A stretch of 64,000 bases of DNA, from the NCBI GenBank assembly GCA_036925085.1, contig JAUPFP010000001.1:10667754-10731753 (forward strand), read 5' to 3'. A program made the position numbers and the translations under genes. This DNA is from Brachycybe producta. Its lineage: Eukaryota > Arthropoda > Diplopoda > Playtdesmida > Andrognathidae. Shown here piece by piece: positions 34,471 to 44,724 of this stretch. The stretch's first letter is position 1. Each line of letters begins with the position of its first letter. The notes under the pieces were generated by a model, which saw only the letters and a list, made by a program, of their open reading frames with translations, was not told where the DNA came from and made no database searches.

Positions 34471-35232
34471 TTATTCTGTGCTTCTGGTGGAAAATAAAGA
34501 GAAACATCAAATGTGTTTTAGAAACTAGAAAGGCTAACGCAGAGGTTATTCGAGGGACCTCTGGTAACACTCATGTTATAAGAGCAACTCTGATAACGAA
34601 TGGTATTCAAGGACGTCTGGACCTCTGATAATGCACATGTTATTCCAATGTTATTATGTTGTTGTTTATGAGGAGCTTGAATTTTAATTTATTATTTAAA
34701 AAAAAAACAAGAAGGTACACAGAAATTATCTTTCAGGTTTTGTTCATGTGTGTTTTCTAGTTTCTAATAAAAAATTTTGGTTTTTAAAGAGCTGTTTAGT
34801 TTTTAGAAAATATTGTAATTTGGTACTGCCATGTTATGTGAATGGATAGGATGAGGAGTTTCTTATAAAATTTCATTCACTTGTAGTTTGCTGTTTAGTT
34901 TTAGACAACATTTTGTGTTGATCTTATAGGCCTACTGTTAAATGACTGAGTTGCCTTTCTAGTTTCAAACACTTAATTTCTCTTTAAATTAAAACGGGTA
35001 GCCGAGTCAATTAATGTTGTATTCATGTTGAAATCTTTCAAAATAAAATTTTCATATGCGAAAAAGTAAAAACGTCAGCTTAAATAAATTTGGGTTATTT
35101 TCAACCCAACGTAAAAGGCTTATTTTGAAAGTTACCCTATGAAACTTTAAGGTGGTTTTAAAGTGTAAACTCGCCTCAAGTGCAATATTAAGAGAAACTG
35201 GAAAGTTTTAGAAACTAGAAGGGTAGCTGACA
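34471..35232. repeat. Dispersed repeat copies
   Basis: Family words occur at about 34485-34545, 34930-35075 and 35148-35232 (TTAAGGTGGTTTTAAAGTGTAAACTCGCCTC, then GAAACTAGAAGGGTAGCTGA). The last copy runs directly into the perfect hairpin at 35233. Confidence 0.6.
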
Positions 35233-35320
35233 TAAAAACGTATTTTGAATATCAAAATGAAAATGAATATAAGTGATTACTTATATTCATTTTCATTTTG
35301 ATATTCAAAATACGTTTTTA
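35233..35320. repeat. Perfect inverted repeat, 42-bp arms, 4-nt loop
   Basis: Arms 35233-35274 and 35279-35320 are exact reverse complements separated by GATT. The perfect match inside an otherwise decayed repeat shows that the fold-back formed recently or is kept by correction. Confidence 0.95.
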
Positions 35321-35810
35321 AGTCAGTTTAGAAACAACCCCAAATTTAAGGGATGGTATTTTTTAATTTTAGTCTATAAAAAGTTTATTTGAAAGATTTC
35401 TACAAGAAAATCTCTTCTAGTTTCTAAATCACTTGATTTCTTATTATGTTGCTTGTGAAAGACGGAATACAAGAGTTCAAGAGGCGTTTATACTGTGCTT
35501 TAAACCAGCTTAAGTGATTCATTTACTCTTGTAGTTTCTAAAGCACTTTATAGGTTCTAAAGCACCATATAGTTTTTTAAAGCACCTTCTAGTTTCTAAA
35601 GCACCTTCTAATTTCTAAAAAAACCTTCTAGTTTCTTTTATTAAATTGGAAGGGTAGTTCAATCACTTAAGGGTATTCTCATCTTTCAAAATAAGCTTTT
35701 TATGTCAGTTTTTCCAAACTCAACCCCAAACGAACAAACCCAACTTTAAAAAGTTTATTTTGAAAGTTATCAACATGAAAATTCATTTAAGTAATTGAGC
35801 GAGTATAGTT
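35321..35810. repeat. Dispersed repeat copies
   Basis: Several partial copies of the same family follow the hairpin, including four short tandem fragments of CACCTTCTAGTTTCTAAAG at about 35545-35640. Confidence 0.6.
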
Positions 35811-35945
35811 TCCGTCTAGTCCCATAGAATAGCTTAGAAATTCACTCGTTTAACACGAAAAAATATATTCTAGTCATTTTCAATGACTTTTTAATGTTTG
35901 ATAAAAAAAATTTCAACATATGTGTACATTACTAACTTAATCACT

Positions 35946-36800
35946 GATCACACACACTGGATAATCAAGATCCAGTGATTACACTAGACAACCGAGGACC
36001 AGTGGTCACACACTGGACAACCGAGGACCAGTGGTCACACACTGGACAACCGAGGACCAGCGGTCACACACTGGACAACCGAGGACCAGCGGTCACACAC
36101 TGGACAACCGAGGACCAGCGGTCACACACTGGACAACCGAGGACCAGTGGTCACACACTGGACAACCGAGGACCAGCGGTCACACACTGGACAACCGAGG
36201 ACCAGCGGTCACACACTGGACAACCGAGGACCAGCGGTCACACACTGGACAACCGAGGACCAGCGGTCACACACTGGACAACCGAGGACCAGCGGTCACA
36301 CACTGGACAACCGAGGACCAGCGGTCACACACTGGACAACCGAGGACCAGCGGTCACACACTGGACAACCGAGGACCAGCGGTCACACACTGGACAACCG
36401 AGGACCAGCGGTCACACACTGGACAACCGAGGACCAGCGGTCACACACTGGACAACCGAGGACCAGCGGTCACACACTGGACAACCGAGGACCAGCGGTC
36501 ACACACTGGACAACCGAGGACCAGCGGTCACACACTGGACAACCGAGGACCAGCGGTCACACACTGGACAACCGAGGACCAGCGGTCACACACTGGACAA
36601 CCGAGGACCAGCGGTCACACACTGGACAACCGAGGACCAGCGGTCACACACTGGACAACCGAGGACCAGCGGTCACACACTGGACAACCGAGGACCAGCG
36701 GTCACACACTAAACAACCGAGGACCAGCGGTCACACACTGGACAACCGAGGACCAGCGGTCACACACTGGACAACCGAGGACAGTGGTCACACAAGTCCT
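35946..36800. repeat. 29-bp minisatellite, about 28 units
   Basis: Unit GGACCAGCGGTCACACACTG plus GACAACCGA. Units are almost identical; the few variants include CAGTGG for CAGCGG in early units and one CTAAACAACC unit near 36709, with degenerate units at both edges. The 29-bp length steps through all three forward frames and none contains a stop, which yields long repetitive but spurious protein frames. Each unit holds the small palindrome GACC-AGC-GGTC. Confidence 0.97.
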
Positions 36801-37140
36801 CCGAGGACCTTTGTGAGTCACATTATGTTCGAGGACTTCAGCTATTGTATGACCTGAAAATGTATTGGGCTGAACAACTGAGGACCTCTATTTTTTCGAG
36901 TGTATAAGTACCCTATTAAAATTTTACACACGGTGTATATGAGCCCAGTCTAACACATTCAAAAAGAGGACTGTCTGCAAATTTAACATAATTTTGTATT
37001 TTTGACCTACAAACGTCCTTTAGTGGATTTCTTACCAAAAAACAACCGAGGACGTCCTCGGTTGAAAGCATGTCCTCAGTTGAAGGTGCGTAATCATTAA
37101 AATGTCCTCGTTTGACGGTGTTAACAAGAGCACACACACA
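36801..37140. other. Flank of the minisatellite with inverted copies of its core word
   Basis: CCGAGGAC-type words continue here in both orientations, including the perfect 22-bp palindrome at 37043-37064 (CAACCGAGGAC and its complement) and TGTCCTCAGTTGAAGG / TGTCCTCGTTTGACGG. The array apparently expanded from a small inverted-repeat locus. Confidence 0.65.
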
Positions 37141-37613
37141 ATCAAGTGTACAAAATAATAAAATTTATTTATTTATAATAATTTCATTATTAAATATTAA
37201 TTTTAAAATGTGACTTGAGGGCCGCATTTTGTGGCTCTCGAGCCACATTTTCATTATCATTTCCCATTAAAAACATGTTGGGGCCCCAATCGCCGACATA
37301 CCAGCATAGGGCCACATTTTGTGGCTCGTGGGCCTCATACATAATTCGCCCCCACCAAAAACCAATTTAATTGTTTGCCGCCATTTTGTTTTTGTTTTTT
37401 TGCACCTAAAAATACACCAAAAACACAATTTGGTTTTTTGGGGTGGGTGGGAGAAATCTGGAAAATTTGCCGACCCCTTTTACCACTATGTTGGAAATTT
37501 GGAAGGGGGTGGGGCGGGAGAAACCTAGAAAATTTGCCGACACCCTTTTGACACCATGTTGTTAATTTGGGAGGGGGTGGGGTGAGGGTGACATATTTAA
37601 CTTCACCAATATT
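37141..37613. repeat. Low-copy repeat with a ~68-bp tandem duplication
   Basis: A word around GGGCCACATTTTGTGGCTC occurs at about 37225 and 37308. A 68-bp segment with GAAAATTTGCCGAC and GGGGGTGGGG occurs twice in tandem (about 37440-37505 and 37506-37580). No gene is seen. Confidence 0.65.
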
Positions 37614-37708
37614 GGTACACCCTTATAGCAACGAAAGTGACGTCATGAGAGGGGTTGACAGGCCACGCCCCCCTCATGACGTCACTTCCGTAGCTATACG
37701 GGTGTACC
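37614..37708. repeat. Inverted repeat with two CRE-type TGACGTCA sites
   Basis: Arms 37614-37654 and 37668-37708 (41 bp each, about 36 matching) face each other across 13 bp. Each arm has a full TGACGTCA palindrome (37638-37645 and 37677-37684), the consensus site for CREB/ATF factors. Whether it is a regulatory site or a transposon end is not clear. Confidence 0.7.
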
Positions 37709-38035
37709 ATACTACTGCCCTTCATTATATAACCCCTGTTTACTTTTATCCCCCTTCCTCTTCTCTTGAAAATACCCAGACAAGAGAACTGTCTGGAGAA
37801 TGAGGAAACAAACAAAATTCCCCCCCACAGCCCTAGGCCACCTAGCAACCCAAACAAACCAGTGGGAAACCAATGGGAAGCCTCCAGTGCAAGCCTATGG
37901 AGGCCATTTCCTATAAAATGACCACAAGTTGGCTCAGAAAATTATTAGGACATTGGCTTTTCAGCCATCTGCACTGGACACTTCTCAGCAGTGAATCTTC
38001 TACTAGTTAAGAGTATTTGAAGAGGACATATATCT
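37709..38035. other. Unclassified sequence with promoter-like TATA element
   Basis: Less AT-rich than the surroundings. CTATAAAATGACC near 37910 resembles a TATA box with a following CA-rich start region. It may be part of an old LTR, but no matching second copy lies in the window. Confidence 0.4.
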
Positions 38036-38345
38036 GAGCACTGGTTTCCAATTCACTGGAGTACTGTGGTTCAGACTGTGTTTAATCAGATTACTGCTTA
38101 ACTACCTTGAGAAAGGATAGCTAAACTGATTTCTTGCAGTCTTATCATTGGGTTACTGTGGTGCTACGAGTTTCCTTTCCTTTGGAGTACTGCTAGGCAT
38201 AAAAGTTTCCATTTGGAGTACTATAGAAACTATTGGTTTCCATTAATTTGGAGTACTGTAGTGACTATTGGTTTCCATACTTTAAAGAGTACTGTAGGAC
38301 TTATTGGTTTCCAAGTTAGGAGTACTGTAGCTCCAAAGGTTCCCA
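38036..38345. repeat. Degenerate tandem repeat, 35-40-bp units
   Basis: About seven units share GGAGTACTGTAG and TTGGTTTCCA, for example at 38213, 38249 and 38289. Element B is inserted 16 bp after the last unit. Confidence 0.75.
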
Positions 38346-38357
38346 GTGAGGAACTAT

Positions 38358-38361
38358 AAAG
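38358..38361. repeat. Target site duplication AAAG, left of element B
   Basis: Directly precedes the left LTR and is repeated at 51398-51401 directly after the right LTR. Confidence 0.88.
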
Positions 38362-38479
38362 TGTGACGACCCAGTCGTGCTCCTTTTTGGTGCAGAACTA
38401 AATCCCATGTCGTCTGCTAGGCACTTGCTAGATTGAGTGCCAGGCAGACGACAAAATGGCCAGCAAGGGTCCCTGTCCT

Positions 38480-38513
38480 CCCCCAGGTGGAGCAGCCTGG
38501 GGGTGTATATAAT
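38480..38513 (+). promoter_or_regulatory. Element B LTR core promoter: palindrome plus TATA
   Basis: A perfect 8-bp stem with 8-nt loop ends 2 nt before TATATAAT. The same arrangement occurs in the right LTR near 50729-50762. The order palindrome-TATA is also found in the otherwise different LTR of element A. Confidence 0.7.
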
Positions 38514-39089
38514 GGCGGCGGCCATTGTATACTGGACAGTGGAATGAGAACCCTTGATGATGGTAGTTGTGTGTGTGTGCTCTCATCAATTCAGCAGGTG
38601 GCCAAAATGGCCACCATTCATCTTTTGTTTGCTGTTGTGTAAAGAGGTCAATGGCCTCCTCTCCTGGCTGAATTAGCCAGGAGATTCATCTCTACTGTTC
38701 ATCTCTTCAGTGAGTGATTTTATTGCTTATTTATTCCATTGAATAAATCTCTTTATTATTTTCACTCACCCACTGTGTCCATGTCTGTTATTATACTTAT
38801 TTATAATACTGGGGAAGTTACCACGGGGAGGGTGGGGGTTGTCGGCTGGGGTTGCCGCCCACCACGTCCTGTTTCCGGCATGTTTGTCATCGTGTCGGCC
38901 GGTGCTTCGCGCGCGGTTTATCCACGGTAGGATTCATCGGGAATCTACCGTGGATTCCTCGTCTTGTTCGGCGGTCTTCGTCCGTCGACTTGCGGCGTGG
39001 AGGATCCTCCGATCGGCGCTACCCGTGGCACGGACGGGTGCAAGAGGAGGGCTGGCCAGCGCTTCGACCCCTCCCAAGGAGGGTCAGCG

Positions 39090-39098
39090 ACGGTAAGT
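39090..39098 (+). promoter_or_regulatory. Candidate 5' splice site in U5 of element B
   Basis: ACG|GTAAGT is a near-perfect donor and lies downstream of the TATA and polyadenylation region, so it would be included at the 5' end of the transcript. A matching strong acceptor is at 47591, before ORF3. Splicing is inferred. Confidence 0.55.
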
Positions 39099-39149
39099 TA
39101 AGTGATATTTACCGTGGGTATTGTAGCGACCAAGTCGGGTCATTACAAT

Positions 39150-39167
39150 TGGTGGAGGCGCCGGGTA
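39150..39167 (+). promoter_or_regulatory. Primer binding site of element B
   Basis: TGGTGGAGGCGCCGGGTA begins 2 nt after the left LTR and starts with TGG. It matches the element A site at most positions. Confidence 0.8.
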
Positions 39168-39222
39168 GCGCTACCACCAGCCTCTCTTGTGCGGTCGGTA
39201 AGACCGGAGTCGTGTGGTGCCG

Positions 39223-39981
39223 GTAGGGCGTGGACATTTGTCCACGGAACTACGGCCGATCGCGGCTTAGGGCGTAGTAGTCCGGTGAAGGACCGTGGGA
39301 CACGGACGGTTGTCCGTGATATCGTGGTGGTCACCGGGGAAAGCCCTAGGTTATCCGTAAATAGGACGGTGGGCACGGTGGTTGACCATGCAGGACCGTC
39401 CGAACGCGGGATAACGGTCTTTTTACCGTCAGTATACCGGTGGCACGGTGATTTACCGTGCGGAACCGGTAGAACCCGGTGAAAAGGAGAACTTAACCGT
39501 AGCTTGTCCGGTAGACAGGTAGTACGCCATAGGGCACGGACTTTTGTCCGTGGAACTATGGCGGAAACCCGTCTACGGCCAGGTTTACCGGTGATATACC
39601 GTGGGACACGGACTTTTGTCCGTGATACCGTGGTAAAACCGGGTTACGGTCAAGTTTTACCGTAAGTAGGCAGTGGATTACGGACTTTTGTCCGTGAATC
39701 ACCGTTCGAACACGGTAAGAAGTCAGCTTCACCGTTGGGGGACGGTAGATTACGGACCGTTGTCCGTGTATCTCCGTTCTAGGACGGTGAAGGAGCTTTT
39801 TATCGCGAATAGACGGTGAATAACGGACGGTTGTCCGTATATCACCGGTCGAAAACGGTAAGAAGGGACTCCACCGTAAAGCTAACCGTGGGACACGGAC
39901 TTTTGTCCGTGAAACTGCGGTAGTTTACGGTTCTACCGTTAATTGTCGGTGTTTTGCGGACTCTTGTCCGTAAATTCACCG
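39223..39981 (+). ncRNA. Array of about eleven structured hairpins in the element B leader
   Basis: Repeated two-tier stem-loops lie at 39223-39253, 39292-39328, 39364-39401, 39435-39471, 39526-39562, 39597-39635, 39671-39704, 39742-39777, 39814-39847, 39882-39923 and 39947-39981. Most share an inner stem CGGAC-N4-GTCCG, extended by covarying pairs, then a small internal loop, then an outer stem of 4-8 pairs. Loops vary (TTTT, GGTT, ATTT, CGTT, TCTT). The array lies between the primer binding site and gag, where packaging, dimerisation or translation signals of retroelement RNA normally sit. The role is inferred. Confidence 0.75.
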
Positions 39982-40069
39982 TATTTCACGGTAGAGTTTC
40001 TTCCAACAAGTGGTGGCCAGTTTTGCCCGTGTTCGCACGGACGAAATCGGCCAAGACCCCGTTTTCCCG

Positions 40070-41882
40070 ATGTCTGGTCGGGGAAGCGGATTGTTGGAAG
40101 AGTTGGAGTTGCGTTCCCGCACCTTCGGCCGTGGTAGGCGGCCGGAGGGGCGGCACCCTGTTGAGGGTGCTGTTGGCGGGAACGCACCCGGTGATTCCAC
40201 GGAGGAAGGTGTCGTAGAGGTTGAACCTACGGACCAACCTCCGGCTGGAGGCTTTGTGACGGTGCGGACGCACCGTCGGGACACTGCCTCCGGTGGAGCA
40301 CCGGGAGACGGTGGTGATGGAGGGTCACCGACCCCAACTGGGACAGGCGGACAGCCTATGGCCGGCCTGTTAACCTCCACCGCCTCCCGTCCTGTTGGAC
40401 GTGGAGGTAATCCCTTAGCGGGAGAGGTGGTAGGGACCCCGGGGCCACCCTCAGTGAACACGACGTCATGGTTGGCGTCGATGACTGAGGAGGAGCTCCG
40501 TGAGGTTGCCAGGGGGATTGATGAACTGCGATGGCAGGGTCATCTTTCCCCAGGGATCGGGCGGCTCCATCGGTCGCAACCTCGGTTCACACCGTCGCCC
40601 GTGCACCGGGAAGGTGCAGGTAGGGAGGTGCCGCCGGCTCCGGCCAGGCGGATGCCTCCCGGTGGAGGAACTAGGACCGCTCCTACGGGAGGTGGTCGGA
40701 GAGTTCCTCCGCCCGTTCAGCGACCACGGGTCCACTTGGTGAAGCCCGAGGATGCTGATCCTGATGCTGAGACTTCGGGGAACCGGAGCAGAGCACCACG
40801 GCGGGTAAGTACCCGCGCCGTGGACGCCTGCCCCGGCTGTCCCGTCGGAGATCCAGGCGTTTGGGTTTTTTAACCCGGTTCACTCGTTCATCCGTTATGA
40901 TGGACGAGAGGACATTACGCCTTTTCTCCGGCAGTTCGAAGCCAAAGCTCGGGCTCAGCGCTGGACGGATGAGGCCAGGTGCAGTTTCTTTACGTACCTG
41001 CTCGATGGTCCGGCTGAGGAACATTACGCCTGTTTGGTGGAGTTCAAGCCGAACCTGACCTGGCCGGAGTTGAGGCAGGCTATGCTTCACCGCTTTGGGA
41101 CGAAGAATCAGGCTCAGGCCTGTTTTGACCGTTTCGAGGCCATGAAGCAAGGGCCTGCGGAATCACTCCAGGCGTTCTACGAGTTTCTGGCGGAACGAGT
41201 TTCTCCTGGTGAGGATGAGTCTTGTCGACTCCTCCGGTATAAGAAGAAACTGCAGCCGGAGATTCTCAGACCTCTCTGGGGATCGAAAGCTGAGACGGTC
41301 AGGGACTTTACCACCGAGGCAATGTTGGTCGAGGCCGACATGCATACGGCGGGAGCGTTACCTGCCCGTACCTTGACGGTACCAGGGACCCAGGCTGCGG
41401 CCAAGGTCTCTGGTGCTGTGGCAAAGCCCAAGAGCTCTGCTACGTCTACTTCTACCTCTTCGGGTGCGAAGGCAGCGGCACCGTCCAAATCGGACGGAGC
41501 TACTGCCAAGACCGGAGGGCAGAAGGGAAGAAAGACGAAGCGGCGGAGCCAGGGTGAAAATAAGTCCACAGCAGCCCCGTCAGGTTCCAGCCAAACGGCT
41601 GGAGGTGGAGGTCCTACTCGTAGGCAACCAGGTCCATGCTTTCGGTGTAACCAGATGGATCACCTTAGGAAGGACTGTCCGAGGGCAGTTGCCCAAGAAC
41701 AGGTTGCTCGAGTACCACCGGGCGAAAGCCCGGTGGTGCAGTACCTGCCGGGTCTGGCACCCGTGGTACTGCAGGGCCGGGAGTATCTGTCCACCGTAAT
41801 TGATGGACAGATGTTCTATCTACCTATCGCCAGAAACGAGGGCCTGCCCTCGTTAAACCGGCGCCGGTCCCTGCAGAACTGA
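40070..41882 (+). pseudogene. gag: Element B gag, one frameshift
   Basis: The first ATG in frame is at 40070 (MSGRGSGLLEELE). The N-terminal 250 residues are Gly/Pro/Arg-rich and disordered. A frame change in 40806-40865 separates this from the capsid core (about 40866-41350), which contains a typical retrotransposon-gag segment (ITPFLRQFEAKARAQRW, then LTWPELRQAMLHRF). An Ala/Ser/Lys-rich linker and one zinc knuckle (CFRCNQMDHLRKDC, about 41639-41680) follow. The frame ends at TGA 41880-41882, inside a -1 frameshift signal. Confidence 0.88.
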
Positions 41883-41897
41883 GCTGCAGACGACCGG
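41852..41897 (+). promoter_or_regulatory. Element B gag-pol -1 ribosomal frameshift signal
   Basis: Gag codons read xxG TTA AAC, giving the heptamer GTTAAAC (41852-41858), a slippery type known from arteriviruses. After 5 nt a stem-loop begins: CCGGTC (41864-41869) pairs with GACCGG (41892-41897) and CTGCAG (41871-41876) with CTGCAG (41884-41889), loop AACTGAG. The gag stop lies in the loop. The -1 frame is open from here into protease. Confidence 0.82.
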
Positions 41898-43573
41898 TAA
41901 TGCTTGAAAACTCAGGTGTCCGGCAAAACCGGCGAAGTAAAGAAGGAGCGTACCTTCGGGCAGTCTCTAGATATGTGGGTATCCTGCATGACGCAGGGGT
42001 GCCTCTGGCTAGGTCTGCAGACCCAGAAATTACCCAGTGGGTATTTCAGGAGCCAAGCCCCACACTGGAAGCTGCGCTTGCCCGGCTGGAGAGCTGGGTG
42101 GCACCTTTCTTCCCTGATGAGGGGGAGGAAGGTCCGAATGGTACGGGCATTACGAGGGCTTCGAGCGTTGGTGCGCCCATGCTGTCGCCCAGGCCTGGTG
42201 GGTCTCCTGGTGTGGAGACTGGAAGCCAGGCCCCTGAGCATCCGGTACGACTGTCCCCTGGGGACGGAAGGACGGATGAGGCTCAGAGAAGTAATGTCGG
42301 GCAACGACGGTTGCCCATTCCGGAATTACAGAGCCGTGCTTACTTGCGTGGGGCACCGCGTGTTCTGGTGTCGATGGATGGTCGGCTGGTTGAGTCGATC
42401 GTCGACACCGGTGCCGAAGTATCGGTCATGAGCATGTCGGTGGCACGGGAGATGGAGTTGCCGGTGCAGGAGGTTAGCCTCCCCTCATTCCTGACGGGCA
42501 TGAGCGGGTACTCCATCCAGATAGAAGGAGTCATGTACGTGGACATGTCAATCCACGGACGGTCCATACATACCCATCTTCTCCTCATTGAGGGTGAAGG
42601 GGAAGCCGTAATAGGTGTTGACCTGGCTTCCCAGTTTGGGTTAATGTTGGACGTCGTGAGCCGGAAAGTTTATTTCCGGGAAGACATCTGGAATGCACAT
42701 CCAGATGCTCTTCATGCCGCACTGGCCGTTCAGGCTGCGCAGGGTACTTCGGTACAACTTCCGAACTCGGTGGTGGAGGCGTTGGCGAGGCTTCACGATT
42801 CTGTGGAGCCGGTGCTACTCCCTCCTTTCGGGTTCCCGGAAGGTATGCCTGCGGAGCCTGAAAAGGTGGATGGGTGGGTTGACATTGTGTCACCCACGCT
42901 TGCCGAGACCAGTTCTCCAATTAGGAGCGGGGAAGTTTGTTCCCTGCGACTGTTGCAGAACGTATGGTTATCAGCTCATGAGCGGAAGGTAGTTTCCGTG
43001 AGCTTGATAGAGCATGCTGGCCCTGGACAGCTGCTTCTCGTTGAGCCCCATCGTAAAGCCTTAGGTGGCCGGGGTCTGTTGGCAGTGGCAGGGATTGCCG
43101 AAGCCACAGAGGAAGGCTCTTACGACATTTGGCTTGAGAACGTCGCCGACGTACCCATTGCCCTGGAAACAGGGGAGGGTGTGGTGACAGCTCAAGCTGT
43201 GGAGGCAGCCCTAGTGGTGGGACTGGACGATCCATCTAAGTTGAGAGGGGGAGACCCCACTCATGGAGATGGTCGACCAGGGGGGCTTCCGCCTAAGTTG
43301 AGAGGGGCAACCAAGAAAGGTCGCCGGGTCCTCAATGCGGAAGTCAAACCCACTCTTGAAGAGTGCCTTAAAATCGGACCTAGTCTGAAGCCTGAGGAGG
43401 CGGCACAGCTTCGGGAGTTCCTGCTTGAACGCATCATTTTGCGTTCGATTATACAGAGCTGGGGGAAACCCCGCTCGTCGAACACACTATTGATACCGGT
43501 GGGTTCCCTATTGTGCGTGAAGGATTGCGAAGAACCGCTCCGGCGGCTCGTGCAATCGAGAGAGAAGAGGTAG
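41859..43573 (+). CDS. pol: Element B pol, N-terminal part with aspartic protease
   Basis: Entered by -1 frameshifting. After a linker of about 170 residues comes a retropepsin domain with the active-site DTGA at 42404-42415 and a downstream VIGVDLASQFG motif near 42608. A linker to RT follows. From about 43430 the homologous reading is in the next frame (one base missing near 43425-43435), and this frame then runs on without homology to its stop at 43573. Confidence 0.9.
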
Positions 43574-44724
43574 CAAAAATGTTGGATGCAGGGGTAATCC
43601 AACCTTCGCATAGTCCCTACGCGAGCCCTATCTTGCTTGTTCGCAAGAAGAATGGTGGCTTTCGTTTTTGCGTGGACTATCGGCGACTGAATGCCCAGAC
43701 TAAGGCGGATGAGTACCCGTTACCTCGCATCGATGATGCCCTCGATTCACTTGCTGGAGCGAAGTATTTCGCAACTCTAGACCTTGCTAGTGGTTACTGG
43801 CAGGTTAGGATGGCGGAGCAAGACATTGAGAAGACAGCATTCATTTGCTCTCAAGGTCTTTTTGAGTTCCGAAAAATGCCTTTCGGACTCTGCAATGCTC
43901 CTGCCACTATGCAAAGAGCGTTAGATCTCTTGTTGGCGGGACACAAGTGGGAGAGCTGCTTGGTGTACCTAGACGATATTATCGTCTTTGGGAGCACCTT
44001 TGAGCAGTTTCTCGAACGCTTGAGTACTGTCCTGAGACTGTTACGAGGGGCGGAGCTGAAACTCCAGCCGAAGAAATGTTTCTTCGGTTTTGACAAAGTC
44101 AAGTATCTCGGTCACATTGTGAGTGCCGAGGGAGTTGCTCCTGACCCGGGACTCGTAAGAGCAGTCGAAGAGTTCGATGTCCCTACAACGGTGACCGCCG
44201 TCCGAAGTTTTCTTGGACTGGCCGACTACTACCGTAGGTTCATCATGGACTTTGCCAAGATCGCCAGACCTCTGCATGATCTGACCAGGAAGGATGCGTC
44301 CTTTGACTGGTCGGAGCAGTGTGGACTAGCGTTCGAACGGTTAAAGGCATTTTTAACCGAAGCACCGGTGCTCACCATGTATGATCCACGTGGTGAGGTG
44401 TTAATTCACACCGATGCTAGTGGGTACGGTCTAGGTGTCGTAGTATACCAGAAGCTACCTGAGGACAAGGCTCCTCGGGTTCTGGCCTACGCTAGCCGTC
44501 TCATGAAGGGACCGGAAACACGGTATAGTGTCACCGAGCAGGAATGCTTGGCGATCATGTTTGCCGTGGGTAAATTCCGACCTTACATCTTTAACCGGGA
44601 CTTTGTGATCGTAACAGATCACCATGCGCTCTGTCATTTGCAGACTGCCAAAAACCTGCAAGGCAGGTTGGGGCGTTGGCAAATGCAGTTGCAGGAGTAC
44701 CGGTATAAGATTCAGTTCAAGTAG
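43431..44724 (+). CDS. pol: Element B pol, reverse transcriptase and RNase H
   Basis: Classic Ty3/gypsy RT landmarks are SPYASPILLVRKKNG, FCVDYRRLNAQT, FATLDLASGYWQ, MPFGLCNAPATMQRALD, the catalytic YLDD at 43966-43977 and FLGLADYYRRFI. RNase H starts near 44406 with HTDASGYGLG, and TEQECLAIMFAVGKFRPY and a TDHHAL segment follow. The frame stops at TAG 44722-44724, but integrase sequence continues in the same frame directly after it, so the TAG is a nonsense mutation. Confidence 0.94.

Larger units (their letters stand above)
38362..39147 (+). repeat. Left (5') LTR of element B
   Basis: A 786-bp LTR, TG...CA. It carries an imperfect hairpin with 17-bp arms (38409-38452), a CCCCCAGG/CCTGGGGG hairpin (38480-38503), TATATAAT at 38506-38513, polyadenylation signal AATAAA at 38742-38747 and a consensus 5' splice site ACG|GTAAGT at 39092/39093 in U5. 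Confidence 0.95.

Noticed and set aside
35975..36857. Three long overlapping frames of 236-261 codons
   Set aside because: They are the three forward frames of the 29-bp minisatellite; a 29-bp unit with no stop in any phase gives this automatically.
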